Shown: positions 1-8,885 of the stretch, one piece after another
Numbering within the stretch: the first letter of the stretch is position 1
Layout of the letters: every line of letters begins with the position of its first letter
Notes under the pieces: generated by a model
Databases searched by the model: none
What the model was told of the DNA's origin: nothing
The model's input: only the letters and a program-made list of their open reading frames with translations
Origin: Pseudopedobacter sp035496935
GTDB taxonomy: Bacteria > Bacteroidota > Bacteroidia > Sphingobacteriales > Sphingobacteriaceae
Length of the DNA: 64,000 nt
Reading direction: 5' to 3'
Assembly (NCBI GenBank): GCA_035496935.1
Contig: DATJED010000023.1
Coordinates: forward strand, 518,724-582,723
Made by a program: the position numbers and the translations under genes

Positions 1-2267
1 ATATTTACGGTGGCGATGTAGCTACGGCTGTACAAAATTTGCCCGCCGAAATAGTGGAAAAAATACAGATAGTGGATGATTATGGGAACACTGCTGCCAG
101 AACAGGGATAAAAGAGGGCGACCCCACCAAGGTTTTAAACATTACTACAAAAGCCGAAAAATCTGTAGGTAACATGGCAAGGTTGAATTTTGGCGTTGGC
201 ACAATGGATCAACTGGAAGCAAGCGCCAACATCACCCGGATAAATATGAACCAAACCCTTACAGCAAATGGCAATTTTATGCAAACTCCAAATGGTATTG
301 CCGGTGGCAACAGCAGTATCGGGCGTTTGGGCTCTGGCAATAACCGTGGCGGAAGAAGCGGAAGTGGGTTTGGTGGCGGTGGCAGTGGAAATGCATCTGG
401 TGGCGAAAGCTTAAGAACATCGCCTTCATTTACTTACCGTGATAAATTCGGAAAAAAAGTAGAGTTTTTAGCCAATTATGCTTTTAGGTATAACGATAAC
501 AATACAATCACTGACAGTTATTCAGAGTTTAACAACATATTGGAAGATAAAAGTGTAGAAAAGACCTTCACCACAAGAAATTCTGACAACAAAAATTTTG
601 GAGGTAGTCACAATATAAATTTCGAGATAGAATACAATATAGATAGTGCGAATTTTTTACAATTCAGACCTAACATATCATTATCTAATAATGACTCAGA
701 AAACTCTTCAAACACGTATCAAACAGGTTTTATACATCAAGATCAAGAAAACAGCAGTAAAGTTACCGGAAAAACCCCGAACATAGGGGGAACAGTAGCT
801 TACCAACATATTTGGTTACGGAAACCGGGAAGAGTGTTTTCTGCTGAGGCAACTTTAGGGTCTCAGAAAAACGATAACGAATCAGAACAAAATAACACAA
901 TTATATATTACGATGGAGACACAAATAATGTATTAAAAGATTCAACAATCCACCGAGCAATAAATACGAATAACTTACAAAAAAACTATCGGGCTAGCTT
1001 AACTTATTCTGAGCCTATTACCGATTTATCACGGTTAGAATTTAATTCAAATGTTGAGCGAAGAGGTTACGATAACAGCAAGATTACGAGTAATATCGAT
1101 AATTTAAACAATCGGTTTGTAATAGATTCTTTAAGTAATATTTTCGATTATTTTTTTACGCAATACAGAAACTCTATAAATTATAAATACGGAAATAATC
1201 AAAGTAAATACAGTTTCTCTTTAGGATTAACCGGAGTTAATACTGCTTTAGTAGGCGAAAAAGTTAGTTTGGGCACAAAAACAAATCAAACTTATTTTAA
1301 AGTCATCCCAATTGCCCGCTTTCAGTTGCGTTTATCTAGTACTCACCAACTAGCGGTTTATTACAGAGGGAGTGCCAACGAACCAAATTTCGACCAGATA
1401 CAGCCCGTCCGCGATGTGTCAAATCCACAACGTCCGGTAGTAGGTAATCCTGATCTGAAAGCTGCTTTCACACATTCAATTGTAGGGCAATACAGTAACT
1501 ATATCGCAAATTCTAAATTGAATTATAACATCCGGTTAAATTCTTCTTTTACAGAAAATCAGGTAACTAGTAACACTGTTGCTGTAAAAGATGTTTATGG
1601 CAGTTTTAAAAATGAAACACGTTATGTAAATATCAATGGCAATAACAGGCAAAGTGCCGATTATTCAATCTCTAAACAGAGTGCTGACCGTAAATACAAC
1701 TTCTCTTTAACCGGAAGCGTCGATAAAAGCGTTCGAGTAGCGATGAGCAACGGTGAAAAAACCACCTCAGATACTTGGGGATTTAAGGAAAGTTTAGGTC
1801 CACGTATTAACCCAACGGATTGGTTGGAGATTAATCCTTACGTATCTTATGATTTCAATAAAACTTCCTACTCTATTAGCGAGGGCATTACGCAAAAAAT
1901 ATGGTCCTTAAGTTTAGACGGTAATATTTATTTTTTAAAGAATTTACAGTTTGGGTCTGCTTTAAGCAAGAATTATGTAAGTGGCATAAACAGCAATGTA
2001 ACTAACAACCCTTTCGTGATTAATACCATGTTACAGATGAAGGTGTTTAAAAACAAAGGTGCATTGCAGTTAAGAGCTTATGATTTATTAAACCAAAATA
2101 ATTTTATAAACAGAAATACCAGTGATAATGGTTTTACCGAAACAGCTACCAATCCAAATAGCAGGTACGTAATGCTTAATTTGAGTATGAATCTGCAAAA
2201 ATGGTCTGGTGCAATGGGCAAAAACGGAAGAGGTATAAGAAGACACGGCGACGGAAGTTTTTATTAA
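1..2267 (+). CDS. TonB-dependent-receptor-type outer-membrane beta-barrel protein (5' truncated by window)
   Basis: The reading frame is open from the first bases of the window (IYGGDVATAVQNLPAEIVEK), so the real start lies upstream and the TTG at 39 is not the start. The visible part begins in the end of a plug-like domain, continues through a Gly/Ser/Asn-rich stretch (about residues 90-125 of the visible part) and then runs as a long array of alternating amphipathic strands. It ends in an aromatic residue, as outer-membrane barrels do. This matches the Bacteroidota 'outer membrane protein beta-barrel' family, which is related to TonB receptors and usually carries an N-terminal carboxypeptidase-like domain. 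The substrate cannot be told. A bidirectional terminator follows it. Confidence 0.85.
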   Translation, partial: IYGGDVATAVQNLPAEIVEKIQIVDDYGNTAARTGIKEGDPTKVLNITTKAEKSVGNMARLNFGVGTMDQLEASANITRINMNQTLTANGNFMQTPNGIAGGNSSIGRLGSGNNRGGRSGSGFGGGGSGNASGGESLRTSPSFTYRDKFGKKVEFLANYAFRYNDNNTITDSYSEFNNILEDKSVEKTFTTRNSDNKNFGGSHNINFEIEYNIDSANFLQFRPNISLSNNDSENSSNTYQTGFIHQDQENSSKVTGKTPNIGGTVAYQHIWLRKPGRVFSAEATLGSQKNDNESEQNNTIIYYDGDTNNVLKDSTIHRAINTNNLQKNYRASLTYSEPITDLSRLEFNSNVERRGYDNSKITSNIDNLNNRFVIDSLSNIFDYFFTQYRNSINYKYGNNQSKYSFSLGLTGVNTALVGEKVSLGTKTNQTYFKVIPIARFQLRLSSTHQLAVYYRGSANEPNFDQIQPVRDVSNPQRPVVGNPDLKAAFTHSIVGQYSNYIANSKLNYNIRLNSSFTENQVTSNTVAVKDVYGSFKNETRYVNINGNNRQSADYSISKQSADRKYNFSLTGSVDKSVRVAMSNGEKTTSDTWGFKESLGPRINPTDWLEINPYVSYDFNKTSYSISEGITQKIWSLSLDGNIYFLKNLQFGSALSKNYVSGINSNVTNNPFVINTMLQMKVFKNKGALQLRAYDLLNQNNFINRNTSDNGFTETATNPNSRYVMLNLSMNLQKWSGAMGKNGRGIRRHGDGSFY

Positions 2268-2309
2268 GTAACTGAAAGACAAACATATAAATCGAATATT
2301 TGAAAATAA

Positions 2310-2337
2310 AAAAGAGGCCTGTTAAAGGGCCTCTTTT
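2310..2337. terminator. Bidirectional intrinsic terminator
   Basis: A perfect 10-bp stem, AAAAGAGGCC pairing with GGCCTCTTTT around an 8-nt loop, has A- and T-runs at its two ends. It lies between the convergent receptor gene and dps and can serve both. Confidence 0.8.
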
Positions 2338-2364
2338 CATATCATAGGCAATACTAAGCAGATG

Positions 2365-2847
2365 TTATTGTTTTCCGTTCCATGCTCTAAGCATCCAACT
2401 TGTTTTTTCTTTAAACCGTAAAAAACCGATAATCATATCAGCGGTACCTTCGTCGCCGGCATTTTCAGTTGCATTTTCGATTACTTCACGCTCCAATTCT
2501 ATAAGTTGTTTAAAATCGGCTAAAATAGCTTCTACCATTTTTTCTTCTTGCAAGCCATCGGTTTTAATTTCTTTGATGCTAGAGCTTTTAATGTAATCTG
2601 AATAAGTACTCATCGGTGATTTTCCGAGCGTAAGGATACGTTCTGCCAGTTCATCGATTGTAAGCTGTGCGTTATTATATAACTCCTCAAACTTAGCGTG
2701 TAAATCAAAAAAATGATGCCCTTTTACATTCCAGTGGCAACCTCTAACTTTTTGATAATGAATTTGGTAGTTTGCCAAAAGGATATTTAAATGGTCTGCT
2801 AATTCTATTACAGGTTTATCTTTTAATCCAATTTTATTTACTGTCAT
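2365..2847 (-). CDS. dps: Dps family DNA-binding ferritin-like protein
   Basis: This is a 160-residue protein, the usual Dps size. Dps forms a cytoplasmic 12-mer that oxidises and stores iron with peroxide and protects DNA during starvation or oxidative stress. The intersubunit ferroxidase ligands are all present: H38 (GCHWNVKG), H50, D65 and E69, with the same spacing as H51/H63/D78/E82 of E. coli Dps. The N-terminus is short and only weakly basic, so direct DNA binding is uncertain. The gene is monocistronic, with its 3' end facing the terminator at 2310-2337. The start is the only ATG ahead of the conserved region. Confidence 0.92.
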   Translation of the reverse strand: MTVNKIGLKDKPVIELADHLNILLANYQIHYQKVRGCHWNVKGHHFFDLHAKFEELYNNAQLTIDELAERILTLGKSPMSTYSDYIKSSSIKEIKTDGLQEEKMVEAILADFKQLIELEREVIENATENAGDEGTADMIIGFLRFKEKTSWMLRAWNGKQ

Positions 2848-2868
2848 AATATATTTATTTAAAGCTTT

Positions 2869-4206
2869 TTAGCTGTTTGAGCGTTTTACAATTAGGTTGT
2901 AGTTTTCTATTTTAGATACTACAATATTTGTTCCATTTTCTATGTAGCCGTCATTAGAAACGGCTTGGTACCATTCGCCATCAATTTCAATTTTGCCAGA
3001 TGGCCTTAAATCGGTTTTTGCAAATCCGTTTTTTCCCAAAAGCTCAAAGTTAGGTTTGGTAACTTGATAGCCTTTCGCCGACTGTTGTTCATCCTGTAAC
3101 ACAAGCCGTTGAAAAGCTTTTGATCTTAAAATATTACCCCCAAAAACTACCGATAAAAAGATAGAGCCAATGATAGAGCCTAATACAATTAAAAAAGACT
3201 GGACTATTCTTTCGCTACCACTTACACTTAAATCAAAGAAATCATTTAACACCAGGCTCATGGCTAAACCTACTATTATACAAATAATGCCCATTATGCC
3301 GAACACTCCAAATCCTGGTATAAAAAATATTTCTAATATTAAAAAAGCGATACCGGCAATAAAAAGTAAGATTTCCCAATTAGCGGCTAAACCTTCCAAA
3401 TAAAGTGGTGCAAAAAACAACATCCCGGCTACAACAGCCACCAGTAATGCAAATCCAATTCCTGGCGATTGTAATTCAAAATATATTCCGCCAATCATCA
3501 ATAAAATAAGGATACTGCTAACAGCCGGACTTGTTAATATTCCTATTAAGGTATCGGTAAACGTTGGCACATAAACCTCCGATCTGTAATTGTTAATATT
3601 TTCCTGTGCCAAAACGTCTTCAATAGATGTGGCTTCTCCATCACAATAGCCGTTTTTTATCGCCTCGGCAGTAGTTAAAGTAAGCACTTTCCCTTTAGGG
3701 ATGATGTCTGTAATTTCTACATCAGGATCAACAAAAGCTTCTGCTATTTTTGGATTGCGCCCTTTTGTTTCTGCAGTGGTGCGCATTAGACCTCTCATAT
3801 ACGATTGATATTTTTCTGGCAACACCTCCCCTTTTCCATTCACTACGCTGGCAGCGCCAATGGTAGCACCTTTACTCATATAAATTTTATCGCAGGCAAT
3901 AGAAATCAGAGCACCGGCCGAAGCTGCGTTGTTATCGATATAAACAATGGTTTTAAATTTACTGTTTAAAATTTTGGTGCGGATGGAATCGGCATAATCC
4001 AACATCCCGCCATAAGTATTCATATCTATAACTAAAACTTCAGCTCCAGTTGCTTCTGCCGCTGCAAAAGCTTTCTGCGTAAAGCGCCAGGCCGCCGGAT
4101 TAATCTCGTCTTTTAAATTTAATTGATAAACTTTTGTTTGTGCAAATGCTAATGAATTAAAATAGCTAAGTAAAAATAACAGCGCCAAACACTTAATAAG
4201 TTTCAT
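2869..4206 (-). CDS. NfeD-family membrane-bound serine protease (ClpP-class plus NfeD domain)
   Basis: The chosen ATG at 4206 gives a clean signal peptide (MKLIKCLALLFLLSYFNSLA) and 445 residues. The frame extends upstream to 4260, but that would add 18 residues ahead of the signal peptide. The order is: signal peptide; ClpP-class protease domain with oxyanion-type motif NTYGG, nucleophile region AASAGA and a downstream Lys-bearing segment; four to five membrane helices (about residues 235-370); and a C-terminal OB-fold NfeD domain. Long NfeD proteins of this kind (STOPP) pair with stomatin/flotillin proteins and cleave membrane proteins. No stomatin gene is adjacent here. The start codon is only 20 nt from that of the divergent gene at 4227. 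Confidence 0.88.
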   Translation of the reverse strand: MKLIKCLALLFLLSYFNSLAFAQTKVYQLNLKDEINPAAWRFTQKAFAAAEATGAEVLVIDMNTYGGMLDYADSIRTKILNSKFKTIVYIDNNAASAGALISIACDKIYMSKGATIGAASVVNGKGEVLPEKYQSYMRGLMRTTAETKGRNPKIAEAFVDPDVEITDIIPKGKVLTLTTAEAIKNGYCDGEATSIEDVLAQENINNYRSEVYVPTFTDTLIGILTSPAVSSILILLMIGGIYFELQSPGIGFALLVAVVAGMLFFAPLYLEGLAANWEILLFIAGIAFLILEIFFIPGFGVFGIMGIICIIVGLAMSLVLNDFFDLSVSGSERIVQSFLIVLGSIIGSIFLSVVFGGNILRSKAFQRLVLQDEQQSAKGYQVTKPNFELLGKNGFAKTDLRPSGKIEIDGEWYQAVSNDGYIENGTNIVVSKIENYNLIVKRSNS

Positions 4207-4212
4207 ATTTGT

Positions 4213-4220
4213 TAGTTTTG
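4213..4220 (+). promoter_or_regulatory. Candidate -7 box (TAGTTTTG)
   Basis: Matches the Bacteroidota -7 consensus TAnnTTTG. It ends 6 nt before ATG 4227, which would make the transcript nearly leaderless. No good -33 TTG is seen at the expected spacing, so confidence is limited. Confidence 0.4.
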
Positions 4221-4226
4221 AATGAA

Positions 4227-4976
4227 ATGGTAACAAATAAAGATACATTAAAGCTTGCATACTCCGCTAAATGTGAAGGTATAATTTGGAAAATTATTTT
4301 AGATGAAACCCAAGAAATAATAGTTTGGGAGTGCAGAACAAACGACAAAAAAGTCTCTTTTTATGCTTATGATTTTAAAAACCAAAATCATTTGTTAAAC
4401 AATTTTAAGTTTGATGATGGTTGGGAAGTAGGCATCAACACCGTTTTTAATGGCATTCTTTATTTCAACGGTTACGAGTCTGAGTTCTCTCCGGTACAAA
4501 AAGGTTTGGTTGCTTTTGATTTACAGAAACAGAAAATACTGTGGCAAAATTTCAGTATCAGCGCCCAAACGTTCACTGCTGATGGAATTGTTGTTTTCGA
4601 CACTAAAATATTACCTAGAAAATATCGGCTGATAAGTTATCAGGATGGAAATACAATAAAAGATATTGAAATCACCAATTTAGCAAATATAAAACCGCTG
4701 GAAAACAGTATTATTTTGCCAAAAATGAACGAAGCAGAACAGCTGTTAAACACCACTTACTTTCTTGTACACTATAATTTAAACATATCTTCTTTTTACC
4801 AAGCGCAAGGACCGGCTTTTAACCAATATATTAAAGTTGAAAAAAATGATGTCATTTTAATTACCGAAATAATGAATGAGCAGATACAAAAAATGAGCTT
4901 TGATACGTTCTTTGTGTGGCACAACAAGTTGTTTTATATCAGAAACAAATCTGAAATTGTGAGTTATTTCGTATAA
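4227..4976 (+). CDS. DUF4905-like protein, function unknown
   Basis: A 249-residue soluble protein without a signal peptide. I choose ATG 4227 over the in-frame TTG at 4209, because a -7 box (TAGTTTTG, 4213-4220) ends just before it. The protein is rich in beta strands with recurring W/F-D patterns (for example GIIWKIILDE, LVAFDLQKQKILWQ), reminiscent of PQQ/WD-type propeller blades. It resembles a conserved Sphingobacteriaceae family that I recall as DUF4905, and this family name is from memory. It heads a tight co-directional group with a LysM protein (16-nt gap) and a uridine kinase (overlap). No enzymatic motif is visible. Confidence 0.65.
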   Translation: MVTNKDTLKLAYSAKCEGIIWKIILDETQEIIVWECRTNDKKVSFYAYDFKNQNHLLNNFKFDDGWEVGINTVFNGILYFNGYESEFSPVQKGLVAFDLQKQKILWQNFSISAQTFTADGIVVFDTKILPRKYRLISYQDGNTIKDIEITNLANIKPLENSIILPKMNEAEQLLNTTYFLVHYNLNISSFYQAQGPAFNQYIKVEKNDVILITEIMNEQIQKMSFDTFFVWHNKLFYIRNKSEIVSYFV

Positions 4977-5010
4977 TTGCAAAATTTTTAAAATGAATAA
5001 ACATCATTTC

Positions 5011-5940
5011 ATGAATTATAAAAACATTCTTTTTTTCTTGGTACTGTTAACATCTACAAATGTTTTTGCAGGCAGTTTAATTGACTCTATCGGGGTTGAA
5101 AACTTAGAAGGTAAAAAAGTTGTCCTACACAAAATTGAACCCAAAGAAACCTATTACGCTTTAGGCAGAAAATATAATTTAAGTCCTGCCAAAATAATGG
5201 AATTCAACAATAACATTACCTTGCACCCGGGCCAAATTGTAAAAATTCCAACTTCACAAAACTTTACTACAGCTAAAACAAACACAAGTAAACCGGTTGT
5301 TTTTTCGTCTTCAACAAAAGACGGATCTTCACAAAAGAAAGAAAAAACGCACAAAGTTGCACCAGGCGAAACACTTTACTCAATTGCCAGCCAATACAAT
5401 ATGCGGGTAGATGATTTAAAGCTATTAAACGGTTTAAAAAGCAATACTTTAAATGTTGGACAAAGCTTAAAAGTAGTTAGTAACGAAGAGGTAAGTTTGA
5501 ACCCAACCGTTGAAAAAAATGCGGCCGGAAAAGCGGTGGTCGTTGATAAAAAGCCTGATAATAAAATTAGCAATCCAAATCCCAATAAAATCAGGTATTT
5601 AGATTCTACGGATTCACAAAGTAGTATTGATATTCCTAAAAACCGTTACGGCATTACCGAAATGAATGACAAAGGTTTGGCGGTTTGGATTGATGACAAC
5701 AATTTGGATGCAAACAAAAGTTATGCGTTGCATAGAGTTGCGCCGGTAGGTACAATTATAAAAGTTACCAACCCAATGACTAATAAAAGCGTTTTTGCAA
5801 AGGTTGTTGGCCGGTTTACCGAAAACGAAACCACAAAAGATGTAATTATTGTTGTTACTAAATCATGCGCTGATGCTATTGGTGCACTAGACAAAAGATT
5901 TCTAGTAAACATTACATTTGGTTTGCCTAATGAGCAATAA
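5011..5940 (+). CDS. LysM peptidoglycan-binding protein with RlpA-like C-terminal domain
   Basis: An exported protein of about 309 residues. The ATG at 5011 gives a standard signal peptide (MNYKNILFFLVLLTSTNVFA). An upstream in-frame ATG at 4993 is also possible. Two LysM modules follow, one starting HKIEPKETYYALGRKYNL and one starting HKVAPGETLYSIASQYNM, separated by Ser/Thr/Lys-rich linkers. The C-terminal 90 residues look like a double-psi beta barrel of the RlpA/expansin type. It probably binds peptidoglycan in the periplasm. Catalytic activity is doubtful because the Asp/His pair of lytic RlpA is not evident. Its last codons overlap the start of the uridine kinase gene (ATG at 5930), indicating translational coupling. 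Confidence 0.85.
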   Translation: MNYKNILFFLVLLTSTNVFAGSLIDSIGVENLEGKKVVLHKIEPKETYYALGRKYNLSPAKIMEFNNNITLHPGQIVKIPTSQNFTTAKTNTSKPVVFSSSTKDGSSQKKEKTHKVAPGETLYSIASQYNMRVDDLKLLNGLKSNTLNVGQSLKVVSNEEVSLNPTVEKNAAGKAVVVDKKPDNKISNPNPNKIRYLDSTDSQSSIDIPKNRYGITEMNDKGLAVWIDDNNLDANKSYALHRVAPVGTIIKVTNPMTNKSVFAKVVGRFTENETTKDVIIVVTKSCADAIGALDKRFLVNITFGLPNEQ

Positions 5941-6568
5941 AAAACCTTACGTACTTGGTGTGGCGGGCGGAAGTGGTTCGGGCAAAACATTTTTTTTAAA
6001 AGCTTTTTTGAACCATTTTTCTGCGGATGAGGTTTGCTTAGTTTCTCAGGACGATTATTATATCCCACAGGGAGAAATGACCGCCGAAGAAAACAGGTTG
6101 CATAATTTTGATTTACCCACTTGTATTGAAGTTGAACAGTTTGAAAAAGACGTTTTTGATTTGTTAAGTTATAAAACAGTTTACAAGCAAGAATATACAT
6201 TCAACAACCCAAACCTTAAGCCCAAACTGTTAGAAATAAAGCCCGCTCCTATTTTAATTTTAGAAGGTTTGTTCATTTATCATTACCAAAATATCGACGC
6301 AGTTTTTGATTATCGGATTTTTATAGATGCATCGACCGAAATAGCTCTGGAACGCAGGTTAAAACGTGATTTTGTAGAACGTGGTTATTCCGAAGAAGAC
6401 GTGATGTACAAATGGCAAAACCACGTAATGCCATCTTACAACGACTATTTATTGCCGTACAGAGAAAAATGTGATAGCATTATTGATAATTCTACCAATG
6501 AACTGGAAAGCATCTTAAACATCACAAATAAAATATCAACCGACTTAAGAGCGAAACTAAATATATAA
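5930..6568 (+). CDS. udk: Uridine kinase family P-loop kinase
   Basis: A cytoplasmic kinase of 212 residues from ATG 5930, which overlaps the stop region of the LysM gene by 11 nt. The Walker A motif is GGSGSGKT near the N-terminus, followed by the uridine-kinase signature SQDDYYIP and a second conserved segment EGLFIYHYQ. A lid region contains ERRLKRDFVERG. The family phosphorylates uridine and cytidine to UMP and CMP with ATP or GTP in pyrimidine salvage. Length and motif order fit uridine kinase. Phosphoribulokinase-like relatives share the fold but are longer. The link with a cell-wall-binding gene is conserved only by operon position and does not suggest a shared pathway. Confidence 0.85.
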   Translation: MSNKKPYVLGVAGGSGSGKTFFLKAFLNHFSADEVCLVSQDDYYIPQGEMTAEENRLHNFDLPTCIEVEQFEKDVFDLLSYKTVYKQEYTFNNPNLKPKLLEIKPAPILILEGLFIYHYQNIDAVFDYRIFIDASTEIALERRLKRDFVERGYSEEDVMYKWQNHVMPSYNDYLLPYREKCDSIIDNSTNELESILNITNKISTDLRAKLNI

Positions 6569-6696
6569 CGCCCAATTTATGATTAAGTAGCTAATTGCTT
6601 TTTGCATAAAGAAGTATTATCTTTATCCACTTCATTTTAAATAATTTATTCCTCATAAAATAAAAAATCCGTTATTTAAAAAGACAAAGGTTTAAT

Positions 6697-6704
6697 TAGA
6701 TTTG
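6697..6704 (+). promoter_or_regulatory. Candidate -7 box (TAGATTTG) for the DUF4290 gene
   Basis: An exact TAnnTTTG match, 57 nt upstream of ATG 6761, in the intergenic space after udk. The AT-rich region around -33 lacks a clear TTG. Confidence 0.5.
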
Positions 6705-6760
6705 CACAAATTTTGTCTTAAAAGCGGAAAAAAGCTTCTCAGAAGCTCTAAATTTCAAAA

Positions 6761-7495
6761 ATGGTTAATACAGCAGAACAAACTTTTGATTACAATACGT
6801 CGAGAGAAAAACTCATTTTGGCAGAATACGGCCGAAATGTGCAAAACATGGTTGAGTATATAATTGCCTTACCTACTAAAGAAGAGCGCAACAGATATGC
6901 ACAGGTTGTTATAGATATGATGGGTTTTTTAAATCCGCATTTAAGAGATGTGCCCGATTTTAAGCATAAATTGTGGGATCACTTACAGATCATTTCAAAA
7001 TTCAGGATTGATGTAGATTCTCCGTACCCAACGCCAACAATAGAAGAAATTAACTTCAAACCCGAGGTTTTAAGCTATCCGCAAAAGCGTATTAAGTTTA
7101 AACACTACGGCCATACGGTGGAAATGATGATTAAAAAAGCAAAGGAAATAACCGAGCCTGAAAAAAGAGCGCATATGGTTAGCTCCATTGCTAACTTTAT
7201 GAAAATGGCTTATGTAGTTTGGAACAAAGACCATGTTGCGGATGACCAAATTTTAAGTGATTTATCTATACTATCAAACGGAGAGCTGGATGTAACCAAT
7301 GTGGTGCTTCAAAAAGTTGAGGTAAAACCTGCAAGCACCAATAATAGCAATAGCAACAGTAGTGGTCGTTCGCAAAAATCCAGCGGAAGAAGTAACGGAG
7401 GCCGACAACAGAACAACAATAACAACAACAACAACAAAGGTCGCCAAAGAAATTACACCAATAATAACAACAGCGGAGGCAGAAGATCTAATTAA
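6761..7495 (+). CDS. DUF4290 family protein with Asn/Gly/Arg-rich tail
   Basis: The 244-residue protein has a folded helical domain of about 185 residues that I recognise as DUF4290, a Bacteroidota-specific family of unknown function (segment EYGRNVQNMVEYIIALPTKE near the start). It ends in a low-complexity tail of about 50 residues made of N, S, G, R and Q with RGG-like pieces. The tail DNA is an AAC/AAT-rich microsatellite. It has no signal peptide, so it is probably cytoplasmic. It sits 39 nt ahead of murA, the same order as in other Bacteroidota as far as I recall. Such tails often bind RNA, but nothing here proves this. Confidence 0.85.
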   Translation: MVNTAEQTFDYNTSREKLILAEYGRNVQNMVEYIIALPTKEERNRYAQVVIDMMGFLNPHLRDVPDFKHKLWDHLQIISKFRIDVDSPYPTPTIEEINFKPEVLSYPQKRIKFKHYGHTVEMMIKKAKEITEPEKRAHMVSSIANFMKMAYVVWNKDHVADDQILSDLSILSNGELDVTNVVLQKVEVKPASTNNSNSNSSGRSQKSSGRSNGGRQQNNNNNNNNKGRQRNYTNNNNSGGRRSN

Positions 7496-7534
7496 TTTAA
7501 AACAACATCAAAACCCTAAATTATACTAAATTTT

Positions 7535-8839
7535 ATGAACGCATTTGAGATTCGTGGAGGTAAGCCTTTAAAAGGCGAAATTATACCTCAAGGAGCAAAA
7601 AATGAAGCCTTACAGATTCTTTCGGCCGTATTATTAACGTCAGAAAAAATAACCATAAGCAATATTCCGGATATTAAAGATGTTGTAAAACTGATTGAAT
7701 TGCTTGGCGATTTAGGCGTTGATGTAAAAAGAATCTCAAAAGACACCTACGAATTTCAGGCAACAAATATCAATTTAGATTTTTTTCAGTCGCAAACTTT
7801 TAAAGCCAAAGGCGGCAGTTTACGCGGATCAATTATGATTGTTGGTCCTTTATTGGCGAGATTTGGAAAAGCTGCAATTCCAAAACCAGGTGGCGATAAA
7901 ATCGGCAGAAGACGTTTGGATACCCATTTTTTAGGTTTCGAGAAATTAGGTGCCAAATTTATTTATAATACAGAAACCGGTTTTTTTAATATTGATGCCA
8001 GCCAGCTAAAAGGTACTTTCATTTTATTGGATGAAGCATCAGTAACAGGCACTGCCAATATTGTAATGGCCGCTGTTTTGGCGCAAGGCACAACCACCAT
8101 TTATAATGCAGCCTGTGAGCCATATCTGCAACAGCTTTGCAAAATGCTTAACCGCATGGGCGCAAAAATATCTGGCATTGGTTCTAATTTGTTAACCATT
8201 GAAGGTGTTAAAGAACTGGGCGGAACAGAACATCGCTTATTGCCAGATATGATCGAGATCGGCTCTTTCATCGGCTTGGCCGCAATGACAGAATCCGAAA
8301 TCACTATTAAAGACGTTTGCTATCAGGAATTAGGCATTATTCCCGATGTTTTCAGAAGAATAGGAATCCAGTTTGAGCTTCGTGGCGATGATATTTATAT
8401 TCCGGCTCAAAAAAGTTACGAGATAGACACTTTTATCGATGGATCGATACTAACCGTAGCCGATGCGCCGTGGCCAGGTTTTACGCCAGACTTGCTTTCT
8501 ATACTACTAGTAGTTGCAACGCAAGCGAAAGGTTCTGTGCTTATCCATCAAAAAATGTTCGAAAGCAGGTTGTTTTTTGTAGACAAACTTATTGATATGG
8601 GTGCACAAATTATACTTTGTGATCCGCACAGAGCAACAGTTATCGGTTTAGATAAAAGATACCAATTAAAGGGAATTGAAATGACATCGCCAGATATCAG
8701 AGCTGGGGTTTCTTTATTAATTGCCGCTTTATCTGCATCCGGACGAAGTATTATCCATAACATCGAACAAATAGAACGCGGTTATCAGGATATCGATACC
8801 AGATTGAAAGCATTGGGTGCGGATATCAGAAGGGTTTAA
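7535..8839 (+). CDS. murA: UDP-N-acetylglucosamine 1-carboxyvinyltransferase
   Basis: At 434 residues this is full length. It transfers enolpyruvate from PEP to UDP-GlcNAc, the first committed step of peptidoglycan synthesis, in the cytoplasm. The N-terminal K-N pair is in QGAKNEALQ (K22/N23 equivalents), and the catalytic loop reads PKPGGDKIGRRRLDTH. The residue equivalent to E. coli Cys115 is Asp121. This replacement is known from mycobacterial and Borrelia MurA and gives intrinsic fosfomycin resistance, so resistance is the prediction here. The gene probably shares a transcript with the DUF4290 gene and ends at a perfect hairpin. Confidence 0.96.
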   Translation: MNAFEIRGGKPLKGEIIPQGAKNEALQILSAVLLTSEKITISNIPDIKDVVKLIELLGDLGVDVKRISKDTYEFQATNINLDFFQSQTFKAKGGSLRGSIMIVGPLLARFGKAAIPKPGGDKIGRRRLDTHFLGFEKLGAKFIYNTETGFFNIDASQLKGTFILLDEASVTGTANIVMAAVLAQGTTTIYNAACEPYLQQLCKMLNRMGAKISGIGSNLLTIEGVKELGGTEHRLLPDMIEIGSFIGLAAMTESEITIKDVCYQELGIIPDVFRRIGIQFELRGDDIYIPAQKSYEIDTFIDGSILTVADAPWPGFTPDLLSILLVVATQAKGSVLIHQKMFESRLFFVDKLIDMGAQIILCDPHRATVIGLDKRYQLKGIEMTSPDIRAGVSLLIAALSASGRSIIHNIEQIERGYQDIDTRLKALGADIRRV

Positions 8840-8848
8840 ATAAAAAAG

Positions 8849-8876
8849 ACTTCCGAAGTTTCGAAACTTCGGAAGT
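8849..8876. terminator. Perfect 28-nt palindrome, bidirectional terminator
   Basis: ACTTCCGAAGTTTC is followed immediately by its exact reverse complement, with an A-run on the left and short T-run on the right. It lies between the convergent murA and DUF2911 genes. Confidence 0.7.
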
Positions 8877-8885
8877 TTGAACAAC

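Noticed and set aside
5721..6200. 159-codon minus-strand frame
   Set aside because: It lies antisense to the LysM and uridine kinase genes, which have clear domains. It is a shadow frame.
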